From positions 992,001-1,056,000 of the forward strand of contig JADJLQ010000002.1 in assembly GCA_016709995.1 (NCBI GenBank): a DNA stretch of 64,000 nt, written 5' to 3'. Source of the stretch: Saprospiraceae bacterium. Its GTDB lineage: Bacteria; Bacteroidota; Bacteroidia; Chitinophagales; Saprospiraceae. The translations under genes were made by a program, and so were the position numbers. The notes beneath the pieces are model-generated. The model searched no databases. It was not told the DNA's origin and was given only the letters and a program-made list of their open reading frames with translations. Shown piece by piece: positions 26,889 to 34,737 of this stretch (position 1 is its first letter; each line of letters opens with the position of its first letter).

Positions 26889-26964
26889 TTGAAACGCTCA
26901 TCGCGATATCGGCTTCTTTCAATATGGACTTTGCAAGAAAACACAAGTGAAATAAAACGAACGA

Positions 26965-27243
26965 TTAATAGATTCCTTCCTTCATAAAATACTCCTGGCC
27001 AAACACCTTTCGGACGACAGCCTTTAACTTGTGACCCTCCTGGAATTGAGGTGCTGAGGGGTTGCGCACATTGATCAGGATTTTATTTTGTTCATCTAAC
27101 CTGGCCAGGTTAGGAAAGCCTTTGATATCCTTGCTCTTCTCCAACATCACTTTCAATTGAGTGTAGTCCTTTAGCTTTGGATGGGCCGTTGATTCCAGTA
27201 CGGTTCCTGTGATTTGAGCCCAATTTTCTATGATAGTCGGCAT
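26965..27243 (-). CDS. Small protein of unknown function
   Basis: 92 residues, not recognised. No signal peptide or membrane segment. Predicted by eye to be strand-rich in an OB-like pattern (W-A-Q-I-T-G-T-V-L, L-K-V-M-L-E, I-L-I-N-V-R-N, G-H-K-L-K-A-V-V-R-K-V-F). It lies 80 bp downstream of the M6-type metalloprotease on the same strand with a strong hairpin in between. Codon use and start (ATG at 27243) look ordinary. Confidence 0.65.
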   Translation of the reverse strand: MPTIIENWAQITGTVLESTAHPKLKDYTQLKVMLEKSKDIKGFPNLARLDEQNKILINVRNPSAPQFQEGHKLKAVVRKVFGQEYFMKEGIY

Positions 27244-27272
27244 CTTGAATGGCTAAGTCTGTGTGATAGTGA

Positions 27273-27297
27273 CAGGGGATTGAGGTGCAATCCCCTG
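27273..27297. other. GC-rich perfect hairpin between two co-directional genes
   Basis: CAGGGGATTG and CAATCCCCTG form a 10-bp perfect stem with a 5-nt loop. No T-run follows on either strand, so it is not a standard intrinsic terminator; an mRNA-stability or processing element between the protease gene and the 92-residue gene is possible. Confidence 0.7.
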
Positions 27298-27323
27298 CCA
27301 GGTGAATAATGAGTAAGGTAAAG

Positions 27324-28742
27324 CTATTTGACCTTGAGCGTAGCTTTCATGGTAGGGGCGGGTGCACTGATATTGCTCACCGAGACCAGGCTATCTGAGC
27401 CTGCATAGGTATTTGAATTGGGTATGCTGGTTTTATCAAATTTTTTGTTGAGAGTAGATCCTGGGTAGCAGTCACCTGCATCTCCCCGATTCCGATTGAA
27501 TTCCAAATCCTTTTGACCATCTGCTTGCACGAGTCCCACTTTGTAATGGCTTTCATTTCTATTGTCAGGCGTCGATTCATCTATATGCCAGATAAGCAGT
27601 CCTCCGCCCGGTAGAAATTTATCAAACATGACTTTTTGCCGGTTCTCCAGTAAAAAGTACTCATTGGCTCCTGTACCTCTTTTCCACATTTTGATCACTT
27701 TGCGTCCGGTCTTGACATCGGGTATAGATACATTGGTTTGGTTGGTCGTTTGGTTTTTGATACTGACCCAGCCCTGCTTGCATTTGCACCAGGCACTTGG
27801 ATGAGCAGGTGTCTTGCCGTCATTGTTCCAGCTACCACCTCCCATCAAACACCAGTTGCCCACACCCTCACTGCTGTAATCTGTATCATACAAATCCGGG
27901 AAACCAAACAGTAGATGGCCTAGTTCGTGTGCGCATACACCCAGGCGACAATCCTCCGGTACGGTCAGGTAGGAGTAGATTTTAGTGGTGCCATCAGCAG
28001 TATATGGAGAGCCTTCGAGCACCCATTTATGAGACCATATATCATTGGGATTGCCGGAGACTTCACCTCCTGTGCCTGCATGGATCACGATAAAGGCATC
28101 TACATAGCCGTCTCCATCGTTGTCGAAAGGGGTAAAATTGATCACTGGATTGGCTTTGATGGCAGCGTCCCTGGCCAGGGTCCGAGCATTGGGCGATACA
28201 TCTCCGGTACCGGCTTCTCCATGGGCATATTGTTTGAGTGTCATTGGCATCCTGTAGGGACCCACCACCTGGCCTTGTATATCTATCTTTCCATTGGTCA
28301 CCTCTCTATAATATTCCCTCACACTGCCGGTAGTGATTTTTCCCAATGAAAAAAACAAGTCTTCAAAATGGCTTTTAGAGGTTGTCATTGCTTTGTCTGA
28401 AAAATCTACCAATACGACTGCCACACGCACCGTGCCTGAGAGTGGAGCCCTTTCCGCAGCTGCACTACGTGCCCGATCTGCAGAAGTGCCTGCTGGAAAA
28501 CTGGTGCCGGGGTAGATCAAACCATCATTAAAACCCACCCTGGTCTTTGGCACTACACCGATCCGATCGGTGAGTACACTTCCCCTGGTGGCGGATTTTA
28601 ATTTTTTCATGGCAGTATCTATTTTCTTTTTCAATTTTGGGTGGGGTGCGATCATGCACCGACGACCATCATCGCTTTTTAATGCTGCCTCGTGAATGGC
28701 CAGAAAATCTTCCAGCACCGTATTTTTTTGTTTTGTTTTCAT
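27324..28742 (-). CDS. M6-family (immune-inhibitor-A-like) zinc metalloprotease
   Basis: 472 residues from the ATG at 28742. An upstream in-frame ATG at 28814 would add an unlikely 24-residue head, so I prefer the shorter start. The zinc site H-E-L-G-H-L-L-F-G-F-P-D-L-Y-D-T-D (about residue 290) and the following W-C-L-M-G-G-G-S-W mark the M6 family. The upstream region has V-V-L-V-D-F-S-D, S-V-R-E-Y-Y-R-E-V-T-N-G-K and a Ca-binding-like D-N-D-G-D-G-Y-V-D. No signal peptide and no T9SS CTD are visible, unlike most secreted M6 proteases; the N-terminus (M-K-T-K-Q-K-N-T-V-L) is charged. The substrate is unknown. Confidence 0.88.
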   Translation of the reverse strand: MKTKQKNTVLEDFLAIHEAALKSDDGRRCMIAPHPKLKKKIDTAMKKLKSATRGSVLTDRIGVVPKTRVGFNDGLIYPGTSFPAGTSADRARSAAAERAPLSGTVRVAVVLVDFSDKAMTTSKSHFEDLFFSLGKITTGSVREYYREVTNGKIDIQGQVVGPYRMPMTLKQYAHGEAGTGDVSPNARTLARDAAIKANPVINFTPFDNDGDGYVDAFIVIHAGTGGEVSGNPNDIWSHKWVLEGSPYTADGTTKIYSYLTVPEDCRLGVCAHELGHLLFGFPDLYDTDYSSEGVGNWCLMGGGSWNNDGKTPAHPSAWCKCKQGWVSIKNQTTNQTNVSIPDVKTGRKVIKMWKRGTGANEYFLLENRQKVMFDKFLPGGGLLIWHIDESTPDNRNESHYKVGLVQADGQKDLEFNRNRGDAGDCYPGSTLNKKFDKTSIPNSNTYAGSDSLVSVSNISAPAPTMKATLKVK

Positions 28743-29044
28743 GATAAATGAGGTTTGTATTTTAAAATAAAATAAATGAGGTTCATCGAGCCTGAAGCCT
28801 TGGCCGATCATCATTTGAATTAGAGAGTGCCATATTTAATAAATGCTTTTGCTTGAATAAAAGTGTAATGAAGGGCGGAAATGTCGAGGGGATAGTTATT
28901 TTTAACATATGGAAGGTCAGCAAGTAGAATAATCAGGTAATGGTAGGTCAGATTTGCGGCCTTAATAATTATTCTGGCTGAGGTGTAAGAATTTCAAGAT
29001 GCATACTTGGTAAAACACAAAGTGAAAAAATTCCTGGCTGAAGT
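28743..29044. other. Intergenic region without supported gene
   Basis: AT-rich. A short imperfect direct duplication, CTGGCTGAGGTGTAAGAATTT (28974-28994), resembles the stretch at 29034-29054, which overlaps the 3' end of the next gene. No tRNA or terminator is apparent. Confidence 0.5.
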
Positions 29045-29278
29045 CTAAAAATTGTTGGCAGCCCTGGCCGATGTATTCACCTGCTCAAAAAATACCCTGG
29101 TTGCATTTTTGATCCCTACTATGGCAAATAAGGCTTTAATGTCTTCTTTGTCGGCATAATTGATAAAAAACTCCAGGACTACCGGCAAGGGCAGATCTTC
29201 CTTTGCACTGTCTTTGATATACCAGAATAGGTGGGCGTTTTTACGGATCAATGCCTTTAATTCCGGAGGGTTTTCCAT
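29045..29278 (-). CDS. Small protein of unknown function (possible orphan antitoxin-like)
   Basis: 77 residues, soluble, helical by eye (P-P-E-L-K-A-L-I-R-K-N-A-H-L-F-W-Y, L-P-V-V-L-E-F-F-I-N-Y-A-D). From memory, short proteins with L-I-R-K-N-A-H-L-F-W-Y and a later F-I-N-Y-x-D motif are often found next to AbiEii/AbiGii-type nucleotidyltransferase genes in Bacteroidota. No such partner is adjacent here; the nearest nucleotidyltransferase is the MNT gene at 32934. Function is therefore unassigned. Confidence 0.6.
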   Translation of the reverse strand: MENPPELKALIRKNAHLFWYIKDSAKEDLPLPVVLEFFINYADKEDIKALFAIVGIKNATRVFFEQVNTSARAANNF

Positions 29279-29570
29279 ATAGCTAAGATATAAAATCTTA
29301 TGCTATTTTTTGGTATAATTTTAGGCTTGGTTTGCAGATACATATAAAATATTAATAATTGTAAAATATTGATAATCATTTTAATAGTGATATTTTTATA
29401 CCCTTACTGGATGCGAATACAGTGGAAAATTCTCGAAACCTATCAAAGCAATTAATGCTGCCGACATTCACCTGTAGTAATAGTTAATTCATACGGATGA
29501 AGGTTCTTAAAATTAACGAACGAATTCTTTGTTTAATGATAAGTCTTGGAATCCCGAATGTATGCACCTT

Positions 29571-30002
29571 TTATCTTTTACCTATAATATCTTTTACAGC
29601 TTTATAGTGCCTTTTTATATGATCCTGATATTCCTTATTAGATCCCAGAAAATTTACAATGTATCTATTTATTTCACTGCTTAAAGCATCTTTGCTATAT
29701 GACATAAAAATTGTTGGGCCTTTAAATTGTTTTACTGAGTCATCATTTTTGGAAGTATGCATCCACTTAGCATAGAACTTAGTTGATTCCCAGCCATATG
29801 AAATGACACTGATGAGCTCAGGTGACTCCCTTTTTAGGATCACAGAAATAAATACATGCCTGCAATCACAATTCTTTTCTACACAGTAAGATTCGGCTAG
29901 CCCTATGCTAATTTCAGGGAAAATACTTTTTTGAAAAACTACGATCTTATAATCTTCAGGTATGGCAGTGGGCACTATTTTGTGATAGAATTCAGGTATC
30001 AT
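29571..30002 (-). CDS. Protein of unknown function with C-x-K-x-C-D-C motif
   Basis: 143 residues, not recognised. A Cys cluster Y-C-V-E-K-N-C-D-C-R-H-V-F sits near residue 40-52 and could bind a metal; aromatic positions I-S-Y-G-W-E-S and Y-A-K-W-M-H follow. No signal peptide or membrane helix. It lies 36 bp downstream of the 131-residue unknown on the same strand and is likely co-transcribed with it. About 290 bp of AT-rich DNA without features separates it from the 77-residue gene. Confidence 0.65.
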   Translation of the reverse strand: MIPEFYHKIVPTAIPEDYKIVVFQKSIFPEISIGLAESYCVEKNCDCRHVFISVILKRESPELISVISYGWESTKFYAKWMHTSKNDDSVKQFKGPTIFMSYSKDALSSEINRYIVNFLGSNKEYQDHIKRHYKAVKDIIGKR

Positions 30003-30038
30003 ATTGAGAACGGATTGTATTTTTAAGTTTAATTGAGG

Positions 30039-30434
30039 CTACAGCATTTCTTTCATTTCCTCCATAAATACCAGTGAAATAAACTTTCTATAAGCACTAT
30101 CAAAAATCACTCTGCCAGGTGCTATAATTTTTTCAATTGATTCCTTCAAATGTGCAGGTCCATCCATTACCAGGGTTATAAATTCGTTTGGAGTCTTTCT
30201 GAACTCTGGATGATCAGTGAGCAGAAAGATATGCTTGAGTATATCTGCATCAGCACAAGACATTTCGATACCCAAGTGAAATGCGTACTGTGAAAATTGA
30301 TCTACGGCTGCAAAGCTATATGCAGGTTTTCCGGCAACATTAAATGTAAGAAAAAAGAAAGCGATTGCCTCTCTGCTACGTGTTACTTTAGGAAAGTTAT
30401 TTTTGTATTGTTTAATAATACCTCTTGCTTTCAT
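30039..30434 (-). CDS. Protein of unknown function (V-D-Q-F-S-Q-Y motif)
   Basis: 131 residues, basic N-terminus (M-K-A-R-G-I-I-K-Q-Y-K-N-N-F-P-K). The segment A-V-D-Q-F-S-Q-Y-A-F-H-L-G-I-E loosely recalls the first strand of RNase-H-like integrase cores, but no second Asp or terminal Glu of a DDE triad can be placed, so I do not call it a transposase. It is followed by the Cys-motif unknown gene 36 bp away. Upstream, 30435-30715 holds no supported gene. Confidence 0.6.
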   Translation of the reverse strand: MKARGIIKQYKNNFPKVTRSREAIAFFFLTFNVAGKPAYSFAAVDQFSQYAFHLGIEMSCADADILKHIFLLTDHPEFRKTPNEFITLVMDGPAHLKESIEKIIAPGRVIFDSAYRKFISLVFMEEMKEML

Positions 30435-30715
30435 TTAGTATATATTTAAAATCTTTCAAATACTTTTTCTCAGTAAAAATTATTTAAAGTATTCATCCGG
30501 CACTTAAAACTCAGCTTATATATAACCTCTTCAGTTAAAGTGGATAACAATGATGATGAGAATTTCTCCAATCTGTTCCTTGTATTTTGAGTAAGTATTT
30601 CAAGTTGAACTTTAATTCAGGATGATTTCTCATACTTCAAAGCTACAAATTCTTGCGTTTTTTTTTAACAAAACAAGGTTCGATTTCGCACCTCGTAAAT
30701 ATAGGACAGGAACCT

Positions 30716-31192
30716 TTAGCTTTTGACTGATTCCAAACCATGTTCCATTCTAAAATTCCGGATCTCCACCCCCCGCACCATCTTCACATTTTCATGAACT
30801 GCTTTAAATCCCTGGCTTTCAAAAAATGGCCTGGCAGTAATGCTCACCTCTGAATAAATGATCAAATATTTTTGGCGCTTGGCTTCGGCCAGCAAAACTT
30901 TTAATATCAGCGTAGCCACTCCGATTCCTTGATAGTCCCGATGTACATACATAAAGTCTATATAGTCTTTGATGAGGGATCCAAATCCTATCAAAGTGTT
31001 CGAGGTATCAAAGGCCAGCATGCAATATTGGTCTGTGATTAATTTTAGCCATCGATCTGCATTGAATACTGATGCAGTCCAGATGTCGATCTGATCAGCG
31101 TTATAATCTTTCGTATTGACAGATCGGATAGTGTCTACAAAAAGATTTTGCATGTTGGGTATATCGTCAAGCGTGGCTAAGCGCAGGTACAT
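30716..31192 (-). CDS. GNAT-family N-acetyltransferase
   Basis: 158 residues. Motif A is readable as V-H-R-D-Y-Q-G-I-G-V-A-T-L-I-L (Q-x-x-G-x-G/A acetyl-CoA loop), preceded by an I-D-F-M-Y-V strand and followed by E-V-S-I-T-A-R-P-F-F-E-S-Q-G-F. The N-terminus L-R-L-A-T-L-D-D-I-P is also typical. The acceptor substrate is unknown. It is divergent from the alpha/beta hydrolase gene with only 47 bp between the starts. Confidence 0.88.
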   Translation of the reverse strand: MYLRLATLDDIPNMQNLFVDTIRSVNTKDYNADQIDIWTASVFNADRWLKLITDQYCMLAFDTSNTLIGFGSLIKDYIDFMYVHRDYQGIGVATLILKVLLAEAKRQKYLIIYSEVSITARPFFESQGFKAVHENVKMVRGVEIRNFRMEHGLESVKS

Positions 31193-31239
31193 GGATTGAA
31201 TATTTGAGGTTAATTTAGAGGTTTCATACCAATTGATAT

Positions 31240-32109
31240 ATGGGAAGATCTATAACAGCTTGTTTGTTCATCAGTATATTTTGGTTCAACTGTGGTTTTG
31301 GCCAACAATACCATATTACTAATGATCTGGTTTTTGCTCAAACTCCGGAGCGGACTTTGGCCCTGGATCTTTATCTGCCAAAATCTCAGAGTCAACCCTA
31401 TCTTATAATATGGGTACATGGTGGTGCCTGGCACAGTGGCTCTAAGGAGAATCCGCCCAAAGATCTTCTGCAAAGAGGCTATGCGCTTGCCAGTATCGAT
31501 TATAGGCTGACTGTGGAAGCCACCTTTCCTGCCCAGATCTTTGACATCAAAGCTGCGATTAGATTTTTAAGAGCCCATGCAACACAATATGGCTATCGGT
31601 CGGATAAAATCTTTATTTGGGGATCTTCGGCAGGTGGGCATCTGGCAGCACTGGCTGGAGTTACCAATGGCCTCCCATCTATGGAAGGCTCTCTAGGCGA
31701 TAACCTTAATGTGTCCTCCGACATCCAGGGGATTATAGATTTTTATGGCCCTTCAGATCTGACCACGATCCTGGCTCAATCTACCCCACATGGACTCAAT
31801 GTGCGCACCCCTGCGCTTGCATTGATGTTTGGCAAGCCCCTGGACCAATGCAAGTCCGAACTGGAAAATGCCAGTCCCGTCATGCACGTTTCTCCTGATG
31901 ATCCCCCCTTATTTATCTTACACGGTGATCAGGATATCCAGGTACCGGTCAATCAATCGATCGAACTCTTTGGAAAGTATAGAGCACTGAATCTTCCTGT
32001 TCAATTAGAATGGGTATATGGTGCTGGGCACGGCGGCAAAAAATTTAGCGATTCGGTGTTGATAGATAATGTAATTTCCTTTCTTCAAAAAATTATTCAT
32101 GAAAAATAA
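31240..32109 (+). CDS. Secreted alpha/beta hydrolase (BD-FAE/prolyl-oligopeptidase-like esterase)
   Basis: 289 residues with an N-terminal signal (C-L-F-I-S-I-F-W-F-N-C-G-F-G-Q). The oxyanion motif H-G-G-A-W-H-S-G-S and the nucleophile elbow G-S-S-A-G-G-H-L-A-A-L are typical of the carboxylesterase/BD-FAE group; the acid is probably in H-G-D-Q-D-I-Q-V-P and the His in G-A-G-H-G-G-K. The 3' end overlaps the next hydrolase gene by 11 bp, so the two are translationally coupled. Likely a periplasmic or extracellular esterase; substrate unknown. Confidence 0.9.
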   Translation: MGRSITACLFISIFWFNCGFGQQYHITNDLVFAQTPERTLALDLYLPKSQSQPYLIIWVHGGAWHSGSKENPPKDLLQRGYALASIDYRLTVEATFPAQIFDIKAAIRFLRAHATQYGYRSDKIFIWGSSAGGHLAALAGVTNGLPSMEGSLGDNLNVSSDIQGIIDFYGPSDLTTILAQSTPHGLNVRTPALALMFGKPLDQCKSELENASPVMHVSPDDPPLFILHGDQDIQVPVNQSIELFGKYRALNLPVQLEWVYGAGHGGKKFSDSVLIDNVISFLQKIIHEK

Positions 32110-32917
32110 ACAATTGGCATTTTATTGGGTCGTCATCGTGGCCATGTGCGGTATGCCTTTTTTTATATTTTGTCAAAAGGATAGCACCTCAGGTTCTTTT
32201 GCCTCCTTTGATGGTACCAAAATATATTATGAAACTTATGGAGCTGGCAGGCCGGTATTGCTCATACATGGATTTACAGGCGATGGGACTTCATGGAAAA
32301 AATCTGTACTGTTTCAGGAATTACGCGCTCACGGATACATGCCTGTATTGGTGGATATGCGTGGCAATGGCCGGTCTGACAAACCTCATGAAGCAGCCGC
32401 TTATGCCTCAGACGCCGAAGCCCGTGATCTTATCGCATTGATAAATCATCTTCATTTTAAATCGTATGATGCTATCGGTTATTCGCGTGGATCTATCATT
32501 CTCGCCAGGCTCATGGTGTTTGATCCCAGGCTGGGCAAAGGGGTGATGGGAGGTATGGGGGCTGACTTTACCAATCCTGACTGGCCCCGCAGGGTACTCT
32601 TTTACCATGTGTTGGCGGGTGATACCATCGTAGAAAGTATGCAACCTATGCTGGATAGAATAGAACACTCCGGGCTGGATAGAGTAGCCCTCTCACTGCA
32701 GCAGAAAGAGCAACCCTACACCAGTGAAATCACCCTGGGAAAGCTGGAACACAAAGTATTGGTGATATCCGGGGATGAAGATTTTGACAACGGATCATCC
32801 AAAGCACTCTCCGAGATGATTCCCCGGTGTGTATACAAAACAGTGCCAGGCAGACACGGAGGTACTCAGCTCACCCGGCCGTTTAGCGATGAAGTCATGA
32901 TGTTTTTGAGTAAATAG
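32099..32917 (+). CDS. Secreted alpha/beta hydrolase (fold-1 type)
   Basis: 272 residues with a signal peptide (F-Y-W-V-V-I-V-A-M-C-G-M-P-F-F-I-F-C-Q). Typical features are L-L-I-H-G-F-T-G-D-G-T-S-W, D-M-R-G-N-G-R-S-D, a nucleophile elbow G-Y-S-R-G-S, an acid in I-S-G-D-E-D and the catalytic His in G-R-H-G-G-T. It overlaps the upstream hydrolase by 11 bp. Substrate cannot be read from sequence. Confidence 0.9.
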   Translation: MKNKQLAFYWVVIVAMCGMPFFIFCQKDSTSGSFASFDGTKIYYETYGAGRPVLLIHGFTGDGTSWKKSVLFQELRAHGYMPVLVDMRGNGRSDKPHEAAAYASDAEARDLIALINHLHFKSYDAIGYSRGSIILARLMVFDPRLGKGVMGGMGADFTNPDWPRRVLFYHVLAGDTIVESMQPMLDRIEHSGLDRVALSLQQKEQPYTSEITLGKLEHKVLVISGDEDFDNGSSKALSEMIPRCVYKTVPGRHGGTQLTRPFSDEVMMFLSK

Positions 32918-32933
32918 TATTTATTTTTGCCAA

Positions 32934-33221
32934 ATGCGCATTTCTAAGGAGGAGCATACATATATAAAAAAATTTTGGACTACAAAGGTTAAAGGTAGCT
33001 CAGTGTTTTTATTTGGTTCTAGAGTAGAAGACGCAGGCAAAGGAGGTGATATAGATTTATTGGTTTTGACTGAAAAGAATATTTCCCTGGATGAGAAAAT
33101 GGACTTTATGATTGGTTTTTATTCCAGGTTTGGTGAACAAAAGCTAGATATTGTCAACTTCACCTATGATCTTGACAGTCCTTTTAAAAGAATTGCACTT
33201 TCAAATGCCATTGAATTATGA
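32934..33221 (+). CDS. MNT-type nucleotidyltransferase (antitoxin of an MNT/HEPN pair)
   Basis: 95 residues with the minimal nucleotidyltransferase signature V-F-L-F-G-S-R-V-x-D-A-G-K-G-G-D-I-D-L-L-V-L (GSxx...GxDxDL). A third acidic residue is plausible in K-L-D-I-V-N. It overlaps the following HEPN-like gene by 4 bp (ATGA). In characterised MNT/HEPN systems the MNT partner modifies and silences the HEPN toxin with AMP groups. Confidence 0.88.
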   Translation: MRISKEEHTYIKKFWTTKVKGSSVFLFGSRVEDAGKGGDIDLLVLTEKNISLDEKMDFMIGFYSRFGEQKLDIVNFTYDLDSPFKRIALSNAIEL

Positions 33222-33685
33222 ATGCTGAAATGGACATTATTGAGGAATTAAAAATTGAATTACAATATATCACTCAAGCTTTAGAAACATTTCAATATTC
33301 TTTTGAGCATTGTTCTCGAATTGGAATTAAAGAAAATTATACATTTGATGAATTAGACAAATGGGAGGCATTTACTGCTCGTTATGGTAGAATCAGTGAT
33401 ATATTGACTCAAAAAATATTAGGATCCCTAATGATTTTAACTGACGGATACAATGGTTCATTGATTGATAAAGCAAATTTTGCAGTCCAACAAGGTCTCG
33501 TTACATCCAACGAAGAGTTTATTAAGCTAAGATTGCTGCGTAACTTTATTACCCATGAATATAATAAGCAAAATACAAATGAAGTTTTTGAAAAAGTATT
33601 AGAAAAGTACTCCATATTATACGACTTAGTAATTAAAGTAAATAAGCATGCTACATCAAAAATATTTGATAGACTTAAAGAATAA
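33218..33685 (+). CDS. HEPN-like toxin partner of the MNT protein
   Basis: 155 residues, all-helical by eye. The R-x4-H HEPN catalytic motif is present as L-R-N-F-I-T-H-E-Y near residue 107-115. Overlap of 4 bp with the MNT gene supports a toxin-antitoxin operon; known HEPN toxins of this type are RNases. The region is more AT-rich than its neighbours, consistent with a mobile accessory module, but that is an impression without calculation. Confidence 0.82.
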   Translation: MNAEMDIIEELKIELQYITQALETFQYSFEHCSRIGIKENYTFDELDKWEAFTARYGRISDILTQKILGSLMILTDGYNGSLIDKANFAVQQGLVTSNEEFIKLRLLRNFITHEYNKQNTNEVFEKVLEKYSILYDLVIKVNKHATSKIFDRLKE

Positions 33686-33780
33686 GTCAGCCGAGAACGG
33701 ATTTGCCAAAGGTGCCTATTCATGTAATAAATGTTAAAAAAATTGATATTGCCTTTGTCATTAAGTAAAAGACCTTTTAT

Positions 33781-34737
33781 GTGCCTTCGTCGCAATATCT
33801 TTATGAAGTGAAATTTAACCAACCTATTGCTGCCAGGGATCTTGCTGTCATGTGTGAGGCAGAATTATTAGGAGATCCTGATATCTTGCTGTCTGGGCTT
33901 AATGAAATACATAAAGTCATCCCAGGCGATCTCATGTTCGTAGACAATGAAAAATATTTTACCAAAAGCCTCTTGTCTTCTGCCACTGGCATATTGATAA
34001 ATAAACGAATAGAGGTCCCTGAGGGCAAGGTATTGTTTTATCACGAGCGACCATTCGATGCATACAATGCCCTGGCTTGGCACTTCAGACCCTTTATTCA
34101 CAGTATGGAATCTATCTCTTCCCTCGCTATCATAGATCCAAGCGCTACGATCGAACCCGGAGTAGTGATAGCGCCCTACGCGCGTATAGGCGCGGGAGCG
34201 TATATCCAGGCCAATACCTATATAGGGTCCTACACGGAGATCGGAGAACAAGTGATCATCCAACCCTCCTGCATTATCGCCAATGATGCATTTTATTATA
34301 ACAAATCCAACAAACAATATACCAAGTGGCGATCCATCGGCAGAGTAATCATTGAAGATGAGGTGGAAGTGGGTGCGGGCAGCACGATCGTAAGAGGAGT
34401 CAGTGGAGATACCATCCTGGGAAAGGGTACTAAACTTGATAGCCAGGTACATATCGGGCATGGGGTAGTTGTAGGCAAACACTGCTTGATCGCTGCACAT
34501 ACTTCCATCGGAGGTAAAGTGATCATAGGTGATCATGTCACGATTTATGGACAGGTGGGTATCGCTCAAAATGTCAGGATCGGAGACGCCGCAATCTTAT
34601 TGGCCAAAACCGGTGTTGACAAGGATTTGGCAGGGGGCATCACTTATTATGGTATCCCTGCGCAGCCTGTAAGAAAGGCTTTTAGGCAACTGGCTATCTT
34701 GAGAGGACTGACAGATGGTGCAAAAGAAATTTCATGA
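33781..34737 (+). CDS. lpxD: LpxD-like UDP-3-O-acylglucosamine N-acyltransferase
   Basis: 318 residues starting at GTG. The N-terminal uridine-binding-like domain (L-S-G-L-N-E-I-H-K-V-I-P-G-D-L-M-F-V-D-N-E-K-Y) is followed by a left-handed beta-helix of hexapeptides (about 110-285). The catalytic His is likely in V-H-I-G-H-G-V-V-V-G and the end is G-I-P-A-Q-P-V-R. LpxD adds the second acyl chain in lipid A synthesis. No other lipid A gene is adjacent, so this may be a second LpxD-like copy rather than the lpxD of the usual lpxA/fabZ cluster. It overlaps the BNR protein gene by 4 bp. Confidence 0.82.
   Translation: MPSSQYLYEVKFNQPIAARDLAVMCEAELLGDPDILLSGLNEIHKVIPGDLMFVDNEKYFTKSLLSSATGILINKRIEVPEGKVLFYHERPFDAYNALAWHFRPFIHSMESISSLAIIDPSATIEPGVVIAPYARIGAGAYIQANTYIGSYTEIGEQVIIQPSCIIANDAFYYNKSNKQYTKWRSIGRVIIEDEVEVGAGSTIVRGVSGDTILGKGTKLDSQVHIGHGVVVGKHCLIAAHTSIGGKVIIGDHVTIYGQVGIAQNVRIGDAAILLAKTGVDKDLAGGITYYGIPAQPVRKAFRQLAILRGLTDGAKEIS

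Noticed and set aside
28974..29054. Direct duplication as possible insertion-site mark
   Set aside because: The two copies are short and imperfect, and nothing mobile lies between them.
30039..30434. Possible transposase/integrase fragment
   Set aside because: Only one short motif resembles an RNase-H core; no DDE triad, terminal inverted repeats or target duplication could be found.
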